Positions 10,623 to 19,160 of a stretch of 64,000 nt of DNA are shown here, in pieces. How positions within the stretch are numbered: position 1 is the stretch's first letter; each line of letters opens with the position of its first letter. A model generated the notes under the pieces. The model saw only the letters and a program-made list of their open reading frames with translations. It was not told the DNA's origin and searched no databases. The DNA is from CAVXUB01 sp963764805 (GTDB taxonomy: Bacteria; Actinomycetota; Acidimicrobiia; Acidimicrobiales; Bog-793): positions 124,001 through 188,000 of the forward strand of contig CAVXUB010000001.1 in assembly GCA_963764805.1 (NCBI GenBank), written 5' to 3'. A program made the position numbers and the translations under genes.

Positions 10623-11849
10623 ATGGCCGATCTTCCAGGGGGAGGGCACTTCGCTGCCTACCGGCACGCTCTGGCGATCGCCCCCTTCCGCCGCCTGCTC
10701 GTCGGCGAGACGGTGACCTGTCTCGGCGACGGTGCCGGCTACGTGGCGGTGGCGTGGTTGGCGCTGCAGCTGGCTCGGCCGGCGGAGCGCCCATACGCGG
10801 TCGGCTTGGCGCTGGCGGCGTACGCACTGCCGGGAACCCTCGTCGGGCTGATGCTCGCAAGCCGGCTGGCTCGCGTGAGCCTGCGGCGGCTGCTCGTCGC
10901 CGACTGCGTCACGAGGATGGCCGGGCTGGCCTGTATCGCCGGGTTGTATTTCGCAGGCAGCCTTCCGCTGGCGCTCTACACGGCCCTGCTAGCCGCCTCC
11001 TCGTTGTTCACCGTGATCGGGCGCAGCGGGTTCGTCAGCGTGGTGGCTCGCCATGTGCCGGAAGAGCTTCGTTTCGGGGCGAACTCGCTCGTCAACACGA
11101 GTGAGATGGTGATGCTCACGCTGCTCGGGCCGGCGGTGGGCGGCGTGCTCGTCGCTGTCATCGGGGCAGCGAGCGTGATCGCCATCGATGCCGGATGCTT
11201 CACGGCACTCCTGTGGGCGGCGTTGCGGCTGCCTCCTTCCACCCCTGCCGAGGAAGGACCCGAGGAGCGGGTCCGGCTGCGGGCGCTCGTGCGCCGTCCG
11301 CTCGTCGGGTGGCTGCTTGCCCTGACTGTCGTCTTCTACGGCCTCTACGGTCCGCTGGAGACCGCCCTCCCGATCTTCGTGCGCACCGACCTCCACGCCG
11401 GCTCCAGACTGTTCGGTGTCATCTGGGGCACCTTCGGCATCGGCTCCCTCGTCGGCGGCGTGCTCGCCGGCACGCGGGTGATCAAGCGGGTCGAGCTGTT
11501 CGCGGTCGTCGTCGTCGCAGGTTGGGGATTGGCGGTCGTCGTGGTCGGCGCCACCAGCATCCCGGCGGTCGTCTGCGTCGGGATGCTCGTCGGCGGCTTC
11601 GTCTTCGCTCCCTACCCGGCGGTCACGACGACGGCCCTGCAGCAGGCGCTCTCCGAGCGGGAGCTTGCTGCCGGGGCGGCCGGCTGGTTCGCCATGACTA
11701 GCGTCGTCACAAGCGTGACGATCGCCCTCGGCGGCCCGATGGTGGCTGCCTTCGGGGCGAGAGCCACCGTGCTCGCGTCCGGCGTCGCCACCGCGGCGCT
11801 GGCGGTGCTGGTGACGGCCGGACGCCGGGCCCGAGCGCCGGCGGTCTAG
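10623..11849 (+). CDS. Major facilitator superfamily transporter
   Basis: A 408-residue integral membrane protein with about twelve hydrophobic segments in two halves joined by a charged loop near residue 205 (PAEEGPEERVRLRALVRRP). This is the layout of MFS exporters of the DHA/enterobactin-exporter-like type. It starts 3 bp after the methyltransferase stop, so the two are probably co-transcribed. Co-expression hints at export of a methylated or toxic small molecule; this is inference only. The substrate cannot be read from the sequence. Confidence 0.85.
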   Translation: MADLPGGGHFAAYRHALAIAPFRRLLVGETVTCLGDGAGYVAVAWLALQLARPAERPYAVGLALAAYALPGTLVGLMLASRLARVSLRRLLVADCVTRMAGLACIAGLYFAGSLPLALYTALLAASSLFTVIGRSGFVSVVARHVPEELRFGANSLVNTSEMVMLTLLGPAVGGVLVAVIGAASVIAIDAGCFTALLWAALRLPPSTPAEEGPEERVRLRALVRRPLVGWLLALTVVFYGLYGPLETALPIFVRTDLHAGSRLFGVIWGTFGIGSLVGGVLAGTRVIKRVELFAVVVVAGWGLAVVVVGATSIPAVVCVGMLVGGFVFAPYPAVTTTALQQALSERELAAGAAGWFAMTSVVTSVTIALGGPMVAAFGARATVLASGVATAALAVLVTAGRRARAPAV

Positions 11850-11857
11850 GGCTTTGC

Positions 11858-12930
11858 TCAGCCCATCTGCGAGAAGTAGGGCTCCTGCCCGATCTTGCTG
11901 AACTCGTCGAAGCCGGCGCCCTTGTCGCCGATGATGTAGTTGTAGATGTCCACCGCGTCGACGTAGACGACGGCATGGACGTGCGTGAATGGCGTCCCCG
12001 CGATGCCGGGAACCGCGGTGGAGAGGGCGGCCGCCACCTGCGAGAGCCACAAGGCTTGCGCCGGCGCCCCGACCGCACCGGTCTCGGAGAGCATGATCGG
12101 CTTGCTCGGGGCGTAGGTGGACCACCAGCGGTAGAACGGCCCGAACTGCTCGCCCCACGGCTTGGTCTGGTTGGGCCTGTCGTAGAGGTCGGCAGCGATC
12201 CAGTCCACGTACGAGTTGCCCGGGTAATACGTTGTATCGAAACGATTCTTCGCCGACTGAGCATCGCTCAACCCCCACACGAACGCCACGTTGTCGGCAC
12301 CCTCGCTGTGGAAGATGGTCCAGATGTGGCGGTAGGCGGCGACATAGCCGCTCCCGCCGGAGCTCCCCAGGCAGCGCGGGTGGCGACCGACCTTGGTCAG
12401 GTTCATCTCCCAGAACCAGCGGAAGAGGACAGGCTGGCCGTAGTTGCGGAAGCCGATGGCCAGCCATCGGAGCATCGAGTCGCTGTCACCGGCGACGATC
12501 TTGGAGTCGGCGGTACCGCAGTCCATGTTGATCATCGGGATCGAGCCCGCGAGGCGGTGACGGCGATCTCGGTCCACGAGGGCTGCCGACCCCAGTGGAT
12601 GTAATAGGAGACGATCGCCAGCGTCCGCCCGATCTTGTGCTGGAACCAGAGCGCCTGCTTGGAGACGTTGTTGCCGGGCGCATATTGAGGATCGAGGCCG
12701 AGATAGACGCCGGACCCCGGGACGCGAGGTCTCGTCAAACCTGAGCTCGACGCGGCGCCCGGCGTGGCGGCCGACGCTGCGCCGGAGCTCATGCTGCCCG
12801 AGACCGCCACGGCGCCAAGCAACATCACCAGCACGACGACCCACATCGTCGTGCGGCGGCGGGGCCGCTCACGGCGAGGCCCTGCGAGGTAGGTATCCCC
12901 GATATCACGGGCACCCGAATCGACAAGCAC
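11858..12930 (-). CDS. Secreted GH26-like glycoside hydrolase (one frameshift)
   Basis: Resembles family 26 glycosidases (beta-mannanase type). The N-terminal part has an Arg-rich stretch then a hydrophobic segment (MWVVVLVMLLGAVAVSG), consistent with export or anchoring, followed by GVYLGLDPQYAPG and LAIVSYYIHWG. The C-terminal part, in another frame, has LFRWFWEMN with the likely acid/base Glu and PIMLSETGA with the likely nucleophile Glu. The break is near 12548-12556, where one base appears missing. The GTG at 12930 has GGAG six bases upstream; ATG 12846 is an alternative. About 357 residues if repaired. No carbohydrate operon surrounds it, so the substrate is not deduced. Confidence 0.7.
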
Positions 12931-13035
12931 GGTGCACTCCAACTGACGACGACTGACGACAGCCCTCGCGGGCGGACCCCCCAAAGGTCGGCGGTCACCC
13001 TAGCGCCCGGATGCGGGCCCGTCGAGCCTGACCGG

Positions 13036-13983
13036 ATGCGCGGTACTCTCATGGAAGTGGACGTAGGCGTGCAATCAGCCGCTGCGAGCACCCGGGCCGG
13101 CCAGCGAGGTCACGGAGGCCGCGGCGGGCGGACGTGGTGGGCGCTCGCGACTGGGCTGCTCGTCCCGCTCGGGCTGGCAGCGGCATGGATCCCCATCCGC
13201 AGCCGCATTCCCAACGCCGACCTGGCGCTGATCCTCGTCGGTTCGGTCGCAGCCGTCGGCGTGCTCGAGCGACGAGCGGGTGTTGCGGTGGCGGCATTGT
13301 CGGCCACCTTCTGGTTCGAGTTCTTCGACACCGTCCCCTACCAGAGCTGGGACATCGCCCGCTTGCAGGACGTCGAGACGACGATCGTCCTGGCGGCCGT
13401 CTCGGTGCTCGGCGGGGAGCTGGTACTTCGCGCCAAGCGCTACCGGCGCAGAGTCGAGCGCGACGGCGAGCAGCTGGCGAGCATGCGTGCCGCGGCAGCT
13501 CTGATCGCCAGTGGCGAGGAGCTGGTCCGGGTCATCGAGTCTGTCGTCGCCCAGTTGCGGAACCTGCTCTCGCTCGACAGTTGCACCTTCGAGGCGATGG
13601 CGGCGGAGCCACCGCTGCCCCGCGTCGGGCGCGACGGAGTGATCGACATCCTCGCCGACGAGCCGGTCGTGCGGGCGGAGCTGCCGGTCACGGTGCAGGG
13701 GGAGGCGCTCGGGTACTTCGTGCTCGGCTTCGGGGCGCAGCGGTGGCCGGAGACCGACCGCCTGCTCGCGGCGCTGACGCTCGCCGACCATGTCGGTGCC
13801 GCCTTCCTGGCGCAGGCACCACCGACGAGCCCACCTCCCGACCGTCCCGAACCGCGTCTTCGTGTAGTGGGCGCGGGCACTGGCGGCGGCATCGATGCCG
13901 CGGGCCGGGGGCGCTCGGCCCCGACCCGGCGTCGTCAGGAGACCGCCGGTCGCTCCTCGCTCTTGGGGAGGATGATCTCGTAG
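13036..13983 (+). CDS. DUF4118 (KdpD-like membrane domain) protein without a kinase domain
   Basis: A 315-residue protein whose N-terminal half has three to four membrane helices ending in a KdpD-type DUF4118 core (ATFWFEFFDTVPYQSWDI), then a cytosolic GAF-like region (residues about 150-250) and a Pro/Arg-rich tail. No histidine kinase H-box or ATPase domain follows, unlike KdpD itself. Its end overlaps the end of the convergent KimA-like permease gene by 49 bp. DUF4118 is known from potassium sensing, and its neighbour is a likely potassium permease, so a shared role is plausible but inferred. Confidence 0.75.
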   Translation: MRGTLMEVDVGVQSAAASTRAGQRGHGGRGGRTWWALATGLLVPLGLAAAWIPIRSRIPNADLALILVGSVAAVGVLERRAGVAVAALSATFWFEFFDTVPYQSWDIARLQDVETTIVLAAVSVLGGELVLRAKRYRRRVERDGEQLASMRAAAALIASGEELVRVIESVVAQLRNLLSLDSCTFEAMAAEPPLPRVGRDGVIDILADEPVVRAELPVTVQGEALGYFVLGFGAQRWPETDRLLAALTLADHVGAAFLAQAPPTSPPPDRPEPRLRVVGAGTGGGIDAAGRGRSAPTRRRQETAGRSSLLGRMIS

Positions 13984-16334
13984 GCGGGGTTGATCATCGC
14001 CAGGCGCCCTTCGTGCTTGCCGACCATCCCCTCGATGATCACGGTCGCCCCGACGGCCATGCCTGCAATCTGGCGCCGCCCGAGGAACACGATGTTGATC
14101 GCGCCCGTCCGGTCGACGATCGTGCACTCCAGGCACTGGACCCCTGACCAAGGCTGAACCCTGACCGACCGGATCCGCCCGCAGACGGTGGCCCGCTTGC
14201 GCCATTCGAGCTCACCGATCGGCGTGGTCCCCTCCATGAGTGCCATCTTGTCCGAAGGCCGCTCGTTTCGCACGGCTCGCGCCGCGCGCTCGGCCCGCAC
14301 ACCCGCCCTCGACTGTCCCGCCTTCGCGTCGGTCGCGAGGCGCGGCTTCCCCTCCTTCTGCAGGCTGCTGAGCAGCCGGCTGACGTCGAAGGCCGCGATG
14401 GTGGCGCTGACGTTCGGCAGGGTCGCCACCGCCGACACGATCCGATCCGCCGTGTTGGCATGCAGGAGACGGTTGGCGATGCCCTTGTAGATGCGCCGGG
14501 GTAGCACCAGCGTCACCTCGGTCCGCCCGTCCGACGCCAGGTCCGAGGCCGTCTCGACGACTGCTCGGATGATCCGCCGGTCAGGGCACTCGACGAGCTC
14601 GAGCGGGATGTTCCATCGGTTGACCTCCGCCCATTGATGTGCCATGGCATCGGCACGCGCCTGGTCGATGACGAAGTGCACGGCTCGCGCCTCGCCTTCG
14701 GGCACCAGGGAGCGGGCAAGCTGGACGGCCCTTGCGGTCGCCAGGTCGAGGCTGTCGACGAGCACCAGCACTACGTGATTCCTCAGATGCGGCGGTGCCG
14801 TCGACTCGGTCGTGGCGTCCTCGTCCAGCACCTTGCGCTCGAGCGTGTAGCGCCGGTTGGTCCGCGTCAGGACGAGGACGATGAGCGGGATGGCGAACAC
14901 CACCAGCCAGGCGCCGCGGGTGAACTCGGTGACCACGAAGATCAGCGTCACGATCAGGCTGGCCACGAAGGAGCAGGCGGCCATGATGAGATCTCGCCGG
15001 CGGTGGGGGTGGTCGTGGGTGAGGTTGTACTTGGTCATGCCGGCGCCGGCCATCGTGAAGCCGGTGAACACCGTGCAGGCATAGAGCGGGATCAGGCTGG
15101 CGACCTTGGCGCCGGTGGCCACGAGCAGGGCGAGCGAGGCGACCGTCAGGGCGCAGATCCCGTTCGAGTACACCAGCCGGTGGCCACGCGAACGAAGCGG
15201 GCGCGGCAGGTACGAATCCTCGGCGATGAAGTTCACCAGCAGCGGGAAGCCGTTGTAACTGGTGTTGGCGCCGAGGATGAGGATCAGGGCGGTGCTCGCC
15301 TGCAGCGCGTAGAAGGCGACCTTGCCGAGAGCCGTGTGGCCGAAGATCGCCAGCCCGATCTGCGAGAGGACGGTCGGCGTCCCCGAGACGAAGGGCACGC
15401 TGTGGGTCTCGGCGGCGAAGGTCGACACGGCGAGAAACATCGCACCGAGGATCGCGGCCATGAGCACCAGGGTGATGCGGGCATTGCGGACCGTCGGGGG
15501 GCGGAAGACCGGCACGGCGTTGGAGATCGCCTCCATCCCGGTCATTGCCGAGCCGCCGTTGGCGAACGCCCGCAGGAACAGGAATACCGATGTGCCGAGG
15601 AGCAGCCCGCCGCCTGCGGTGCCGATCCCTATGTGCCCTGACGACGCCAACGGGTACCGATGGAGCCCGCCGCCGACGGCTATCCGGACCACTCCGGCCA
15701 CGATCAAGATCGCCATGTTGGCGAGGAAGAGATAAGTCGGGACGGCGAAGACCTTGCCCGCCTCGCGGATGCCGCGCAGGTTGCCGTATGTGAGTACGAG
15801 GACCGCCGCCAGCGAGAGCTCGACCGGGTAGGGGGCGAGCGCGGGCACCGCGGAGATGACGGCATCGACCCCAGCGGCGACCGAGACCGCCACCGTCAGC
15901 GTGTAGCTGAGCAGCAGCGCGGCTCCCGGGATCTGCGCCGTCGCGAAACCAAAGTTCTCCCGGCTCACCACATACGACCCACCCGACACCGGATAGGCCT
16001 TCACCACCTGCCGGTAGCAGAGGCAGACGAGTCCGAGCACCAGCAACAACAAGAGCGTCACCGGCGTGATGAGGGAGAAGGCTGCCAACCCGGCGGCCGG
16101 GATCAGGATGCGGAGGATCGACTCCGTGCCGTAGGCGGCTGACGACATTACGTCGGAGGAGAGAACTGCGAGCGCGACAGGCTTGCCGAGCCGCTCGCCT
16201 TGGATGTCGTCGTTGACCAGCGGGCGGCCCAGCAGGGCTCGCTTCAACTTGTAGCCGGTGGTCTCCGGAACGTTGGCACGGTTTCCGTACTCAGGCGTCG
16301 TCGGGTCGCCCCGCCACCACGGTTCGTCGGACAC
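13935..16334 (-). CDS. APC/KimA-type permease fused to a C-terminal OB-fold domain
   Basis: A 799-residue protein. Residues about 30-470 form a twelve-helix APC-superfamily permease resembling the KimA (YdaO) potassium importers, including SSDVMSSAAYGTESILRIL, AYPVSGGSYVVSRENFG and NGGSAMTGMEAISN. A cytosolic region with Rossmann-like blocks (VLVLVDSLDLATARAVQLAR) follows to about 690. Residues about 705-790 match the small actinobacterial OB-fold nucleic-acid-binding family (GRIRSVRVQPWSGVQCLE, INIVFLGRRQIAG). In other actinomycetes, to my knowledge, the OB-fold protein is normally a separate gene near this permease. No frameshift is needed, so the fusion appears genuine. Confidence 0.82.
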   Translation of the reverse strand: MSDEPWWRGDPTTPEYGNRANVPETTGYKLKRALLGRPLVNDDIQGERLGKPVALAVLSSDVMSSAAYGTESILRILIPAAGLAAFSLITPVTLLLLLVLGLVCLCYRQVVKAYPVSGGSYVVSRENFGFATAQIPGAALLLSYTLTVAVSVAAGVDAVISAVPALAPYPVELSLAAVLVLTYGNLRGIREAGKVFAVPTYLFLANMAILIVAGVVRIAVGGGLHRYPLASSGHIGIGTAGGGLLLGTSVFLFLRAFANGGSAMTGMEAISNAVPVFRPPTVRNARITLVLMAAILGAMFLAVSTFAAETHSVPFVSGTPTVLSQIGLAIFGHTALGKVAFYALQASTALILILGANTSYNGFPLLVNFIAEDSYLPRPLRSRGHRLVYSNGICALTVASLALLVATGAKVASLIPLYACTVFTGFTMAGAGMTKYNLTHDHPHRRRDLIMAACSFVASLIVTLIFVVTEFTRGAWLVVFAIPLIVLVLTRTNRRYTLERKVLDEDATTESTAPPHLRNHVVLVLVDSLDLATARAVQLARSLVPEGEARAVHFVIDQARADAMAHQWAEVNRWNIPLELVECPDRRIIRAVVETASDLASDGRTEVTLVLPRRIYKGIANRLLHANTADRIVSAVATLPNVSATIAAFDVSRLLSSLQKEGKPRLATDAKAGQSRAGVRAERAARAVRNERPSDKMALMEGTTPIGELEWRKRATVCGRIRSVRVQPWSGVQCLECTIVDRTGAINIVFLGRRQIAGMAVGATVIIEGMVGKHEGRLAMINPAYEIILPKSEERPAVS

Positions 16335-16404
16335 GAGCGGACACTACCGCGACGACCCGGGAAGCCGGCCGCAACAGCCGAGCCCTAACTCCTACCGGAT
16401 CAAC

Positions 16405-16770
16405 TCAGGCGCTCGACCGTCCCACTCGTTCGCGCATCTGACCGAGGGCCTCGAGTCGGTGCTGCATCTTCTCGGGCTCTGCGACGTCGCGCGACCGGAT
16501 GCGGGCTTCCAACACGTCCAGTCGCTCGAGCTCATGACGGACCAGCTCCGGCCGGTCCGTCTCGGCGCTCGATTGGAGCGCGCGATGAAACGCCTCGAAT
16601 GCGTCACGAGCGCGCCGCAGCCCGAGCCGCGAAGCGATGACGGAGAAGGAGAGCCCTTCCCCCCGCAGAGCAAGGACATCTTGATCGCTCTTGCGCCGCG
16701 GGCGGGGACCCGGACGGCGCTCGTCCGGATCGACCGGGCCGCGACCTCGTGCAGGGTCGGCTCCGCCGGT
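16405..16770 (-). CDS. Small helix-turn-helix protein of unknown function, start unclear
   Basis: The minus-strand frame directly after the cold shock gene reads as a real small basic protein: DQDVLALRGEGLSFSVIA, SRLGLRRARDAFEAFHRA and later VRHELERLDVLEARIRS. This looks like a sigma-region-4-type helix-turn-helix followed by a helical arm. No ATG, GTG or TTG occurs in frame between the csp stop (16772) and the HTH. Either a rare start is used, the reading frame is joined by an unseen indel, or the gene is a remnant. The position given is the supportable coding stretch. It could be a DNA-binding regulator; that is not shown. Confidence 0.4.
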   Translation of the reverse strand, partial: TGGADPARGRGPVDPDERRPGPRPRRKSDQDVLALRGEGLSFSVIASRLGLRRARDAFEAFHRALQSSAETDRPELVRHELERLDVLEARIRSRDVAEPEKMQHRLEALGQMRERVGRSSA

Positions 16771-16771
16771 C

Positions 16772-16975
16772 CTAGGCAGGACGGACCGCGCTTGCCTGTA
16801 GGCCCTTCGGGCCCTGCGTCGTCTCGAACTGCACGCGCTGGCCCTCTTCGAGGTTCTTGTAACCGGTGCCCTCGATCGCGGTGTGGTGGACGAAGACGTC
16901 CGAGCCGCCATCGTCCTGGGTGATGAAGCCGAAGCCCTTCTCGGAGCTGAACCACTTCACAATGCCTGTCGCCAC
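16772..16975 (-). CDS. Cold shock protein (CspA family)
   Basis: A 67-residue single cold-shock domain that binds single-stranded nucleic acid. RNP1-like KGFGFITQ and RNP2-like DVFVHHTAI are intact, and the length is standard. The GTG start at 16975 is fixed by AGAGGAAG five bases upstream. A TATGAT at 17063-17068 (minus strand) could be a -10 element, giving a leader of about 80 nt; long leaders are usual for csp mRNAs. The gene is monocistronic apart from the small ORF downstream. Confidence 0.93.
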   Translation of the reverse strand: MATGIVKWFSSEKGFGFITQDDGGSDVFVHHTAIEGTGYKNLEEGQRVQFETTQGPKGLQASAVRPA

Positions 16976-17344
16976 TGTTCTTCCTCTCGCGCGATGAAAA
17001 TGTCGCCGAGAATCAGGTGATCGACGGCCGCGGTGGCTGCGCATCTCGCCACGCGCTCGGACATCATAACCGATCATTCGGAAGGTGCCATCGGCCGCCC
17101 CCAACCCATGCAGGTGCACGCGTTGGCCGCCAGCGGCAGCTCCTGGCTCTGACACCTCGTTGTGGTTCAGACGGAGCGGGGAAGATGACGCTGACGGGAG
17201 CCCGCCCTCCGGCATCGGAGGGGCACCGATGGCAGGTGGGTTGGACGCGTGAGCTTGGTACCTAGCTCGCGTGAGATTGGTAACCAGGCTCGCGTCAGAT
17301 TGGTACTGACGACGCGGCACACCTGGCAGCAATCGGTCAGCCCA
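16976..17344. other. Non-coding stretch between csp and the integrated element
   Basis: No convincing gene. It holds the csp leader and its possible promoter (TATGAT on the minus strand, 17063-17068) and three 22-23-bp tandem repeats at 17245-17310. Open frames crossing it have no coding character. Confidence 0.5.
17245..17310. repeat. Three tandem 22-23-bp repeats next to the element's left end
   Basis: The core cgcgtNagNttggta occurs at 17246-17260, 17268-17282 and 17291-17305, spaced 22 and 23 bp. The array stops 34 bp before the left att repeat. Closely spaced degenerate repeats of this kind occur in the ends of some insertion sequences (IS21-like) and in regulator binding arrays. No transposase is adjacent, so the origin is open. 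Confidence 0.6.
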
Positions 17345-17425
17345 CTCGCAACGTTCCAGCCCTGCGACCTGCGGTTTTCGGTGGAGGCGAAGGGACTCGA
17401 ACCCTCGGACCTCTTGACTGCCAGT
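17345..17425. repeat. Left attachment site (attL), 81-bp copy with tRNA-Ala 3' half
   Basis: Identical over 81 bp to 25219-25299 (offset 7874); both flanking bases differ. The right part of the repeat (17382-17425) is the 3' half of tRNA-Ala, from the anticodon to the discriminator base. After it the sequence diverges (cgggccgagcc), so this copy is not a functional tRNA. Confidence 0.93.
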
Positions 17426-17567
17426 TCGGGCCGAGCCAATTCCGGGTCCCGTCCTCTCGCGACCGTCAGCGACCGATAGGGGCTGTTGACATGGGAGTGC
17501 GTATCGGTGGCGGCGTTGCGGTGATGACTCCTGCTCACCGCTGCGTTGCCAGTTTTTGCGGAGCCAT

Positions 17568-17588
17568 GGTTCTCACGGCGGTTCTCAC
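17568..17588. promoter_or_regulatory. Candidate integrase arm-type sites, left end
   Basis: Two direct copies of ggttctcac (17568-17576 and 17580-17588) lie 12 bp apart, about 140 bp inside attL. The same nonamer occurs four times near attR, which suggests arm-type sites for the element integrase or binding sites for its excisionase. Function is inferred from position and repetition. Confidence 0.5.
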
Positions 17589-17638
17589 GGGAGACGCGGC
17601 CCGGGAGGGCGGACGACGCCGGCCCGCTCGCTCTCCGT

Positions 17639-18070
17639 TCACTTGGCGATGCGGCGGGGCGACGAGCCCAGGTAGCCAGCTCCCAGTGCACGCACTCGCC
17701 GGTAGTCCGCGTCGGTGAAGGTCGTCATCCACGCCTTGCGCATTCCGGTCACGACGGCGATGGCCGGCCTGGGGAGCCCACGCTTGGTGAGCTCGGCCGG
17801 CTCGGCGTTCTCGAGGATGCAAAAGAGACGGAACTGCTCTCGGTTCGGGCCCTGTGCCCGGACTTCGAAGTAGCCACCCATCTCACCGTGCATCGCCTCC
17901 CACTGCCCGCCTCCTGAGAACCGCGGGGGCGGCGCCTCGGCCACGGCGTCAAGGGTCGCCATGAGGCGGGCACGCACCTTTACTGGGCAGCACCGCAGGA
18001 AGTCGTCCGCGGGAACAGCGCCGTTGGCGCTCTGGACGAAGACGACGTTCCACGCCGTCGCATTCGCCAC
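17639..18070 (-). CDS. RelE/HigB-type toxin (phage Gp49-like family)
   Basis: A 143-residue protein resembling the RelE-superfamily toxins of the Gp49/HigB type, which cleave mRNA, often on the ribosome. Supporting blocks are PPPRFSGGGQWEAMHGEMGG, YFEVRAQGPNREQFRLFCIL and LPRPAIAVVTGMRKAW. The length is slightly above the family average, with a basic C-terminus (SSPRRIAK). The frame is intact from the GTG at 18070. The HTH antitoxin gene ends, after frame repair, 7 bp upstream, so the two would be one operon. The catalytic residues cannot be assigned with certainty by eye. Confidence 0.75.
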   Translation of the reverse strand: MANATAWNVVFVQSANGAVPADDFLRCCPVKVRARLMATLDAVAEAPPPRFSGGGQWEAMHGEMGGYFEVRAQGPNREQFRLFCILENAEPAELTKRGLPRPAIAVVTGMRKAWMTTFTDADYRRVRALGAGYLGSSPRRIAK

Positions 18071-18077
18071 GTGAGAA

Positions 18078-18432
18078 CTACGCGGACAGAGCGCTAGGCG
18101 GTTGCCGGTGCTTAGCTCCCTCGCCGAGAAGAAGCGCGCGTGCCTCGCACACGATCTCCAAGCGAGCGCCGACCGCGGCTGGCGATCGTGGCCACCGTCT
18201 TGAGCTCGGGGTTCACCTCGGCGGTGAACAGCCGGCGAACGGTAGACGGGTTCCTGCCGATCCGACGAGCCAACTCAGCCTTGGAACACCCCGCAGCGAT
18301 CCGAAGGCTGTCGAGCTGTCGCATGATGGCGTCCACCTGGGCGATCTCCGCACGGGCGCGCTCGTACTCAGCCCGGAACTCCGGGTCCTTCATCTCCTCG
18401 GCTCGCCGGCGTTCGTAGTAGCTCATTGGCAT
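18078..18432 (-). CDS. Xre-type HTH antitoxin (one frameshift)
   Basis: Partner of the downstream toxin. The N-terminal arm MSYYERRRAEEMKDPEF is typical of antitoxins paired with Gp49-type toxins, followed by a helix-turn-helix (AAGCSKAELARRIGRNPSTV) and RLFTAEVNPELKTVATIA. In the given frame it runs out of homology after ATIAS. One extra C near 18180-18183 restores VGARLEIVCEARALLLGEG and a stop at 18078. The ATG at 18432 or 18426 fits. If the frameshift is real, the toxin would lack a full-length antitoxin, although the DNA-binding part remains. Confidence 0.65.
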
Positions 18433-18596
18433 CGGTAGCCGTCCACAGGCGCCAGCGTACCACTGATGATACGCATCGCGAGTCGTTGTGACAGGGGTCG
18501 GTCTCGGGCGCAGACAACGTGGGCTGGGCGAGTTCTTCCGTCGCAAGTCGCAAGGTGCGTTGACGAGGGCGCGGCTGCAACAGTCGTAAAGCAGGC

Positions 18597-18800
18597 AGTC
18601 CTCGGGTCCACGCCGACAACCCGTGCGGGCTAGGAGGTGACCCGGCGCCCCAGCCCGCGGCAGGAGGGTGACCACCCGGTCGCGGAGCGGGTACGTCCGC
18701 CCATCCGGGGGGCTCAGTCCGGCCCGGGGGCATCCCAGTTCGCGGGCGGCATGGTTGAATCCCTCGACGATCGCGCTCCGGTTGGCGAGGAGAAGAGCGC
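18597..18800 (-). pseudogene. Fragment of a MobF relaxase/RecD-like helicase
   Basis: The stretch LLLANRSAIVEGFNHAAREL, GCPRAGLSPPDGRTYPLRD and RVVTLLPRAGAPGHLL resembles the helicase-domain segment of the larger relaxase at 20347-23443 (LLLAYRRENVEALNAAARHL, then GDRVITLAPG). It is clearly diverged from that copy, so it comes from a second relaxase and not a local duplication. Nothing of the relaxase domain or Walker A region is present around it. It lies upstream of, and in frame with, the antitoxin gene. Confidence 0.6.
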
Positions 18801-18866
18801 CCCGACCGGGTCGTGGGTGCCTGATCCGTCGGTCTGTCAGGGCCTCTTGCCGGGACTGTCCGCTCC

Positions 18867-19160
18867 TCACCAGTCGCCGCCGAAAGGGACCAAGAGGTCC
18901 CCGTCGATGAGCACGGCTGGATCGCTATGCGAAACAGTAGACAGGTGATCGCGGAACAGCGAGTCGAAGTAGCACCACAACCGCGGAAGATGGCGGTTTC
19001 GTATCAACGCCTTGCCCTTCCAGAAGACCCTCGCAGTCGGCGATCCATCGACCGTCATGACCACGCTGTGCGGCGGCATTGATGCCTCGATCAGATCTGC
19101 CTGAACCCGATATAGGTCATCCTGCACTTCGATCAGCTCTACGGCTCCTCGCCTCAGCAT
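18867..19160 (-). CDS. Hypothetical protein, unknown family
   Basis: A 97-residue ORF from the ATG at 19160 to 18867 with balanced composition (VELIEVQDDLYRVQADLIEA, ARVFWKGKALIRNRHLPR, LWCYFDSLFRDHLS). It is not recognised. Local GC is visibly lower than in the core genome, which suggests acquired DNA. It overlaps the upstream ORF by 44 nt in another frame. Either they are coupled genes or they were one gene of about 200 codons joined by an indel. Confidence 0.45.
   Translation of the reverse strand: MLRRGAVELIEVQDDLYRVQADLIEASMPPHSVVMTVDGSPTARVFWKGKALIRNRHLPRLWCYFDSLFRDHLSTVSHSDPAVLIDGDLLVPFGGDW

Noticed and set aside
17382..17425. Second tRNA-Ala gene
   Set aside because: Only the 3' half is present; sequence after the anticodon region diverges, so it is the att remnant.
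17491..17718. Plus-strand ORF of 75 codons after attL
   Set aside because: Low-complexity Arg/Gly composition, and it overlaps the toxin gene on the other strand.
17639..18432. Toxin-antitoxin pair as part of a larger anti-phage system
   Set aside because: No effector, sensor or nuclease genes of known defence systems accompany it; element stabilisation is a sufficient explanation.
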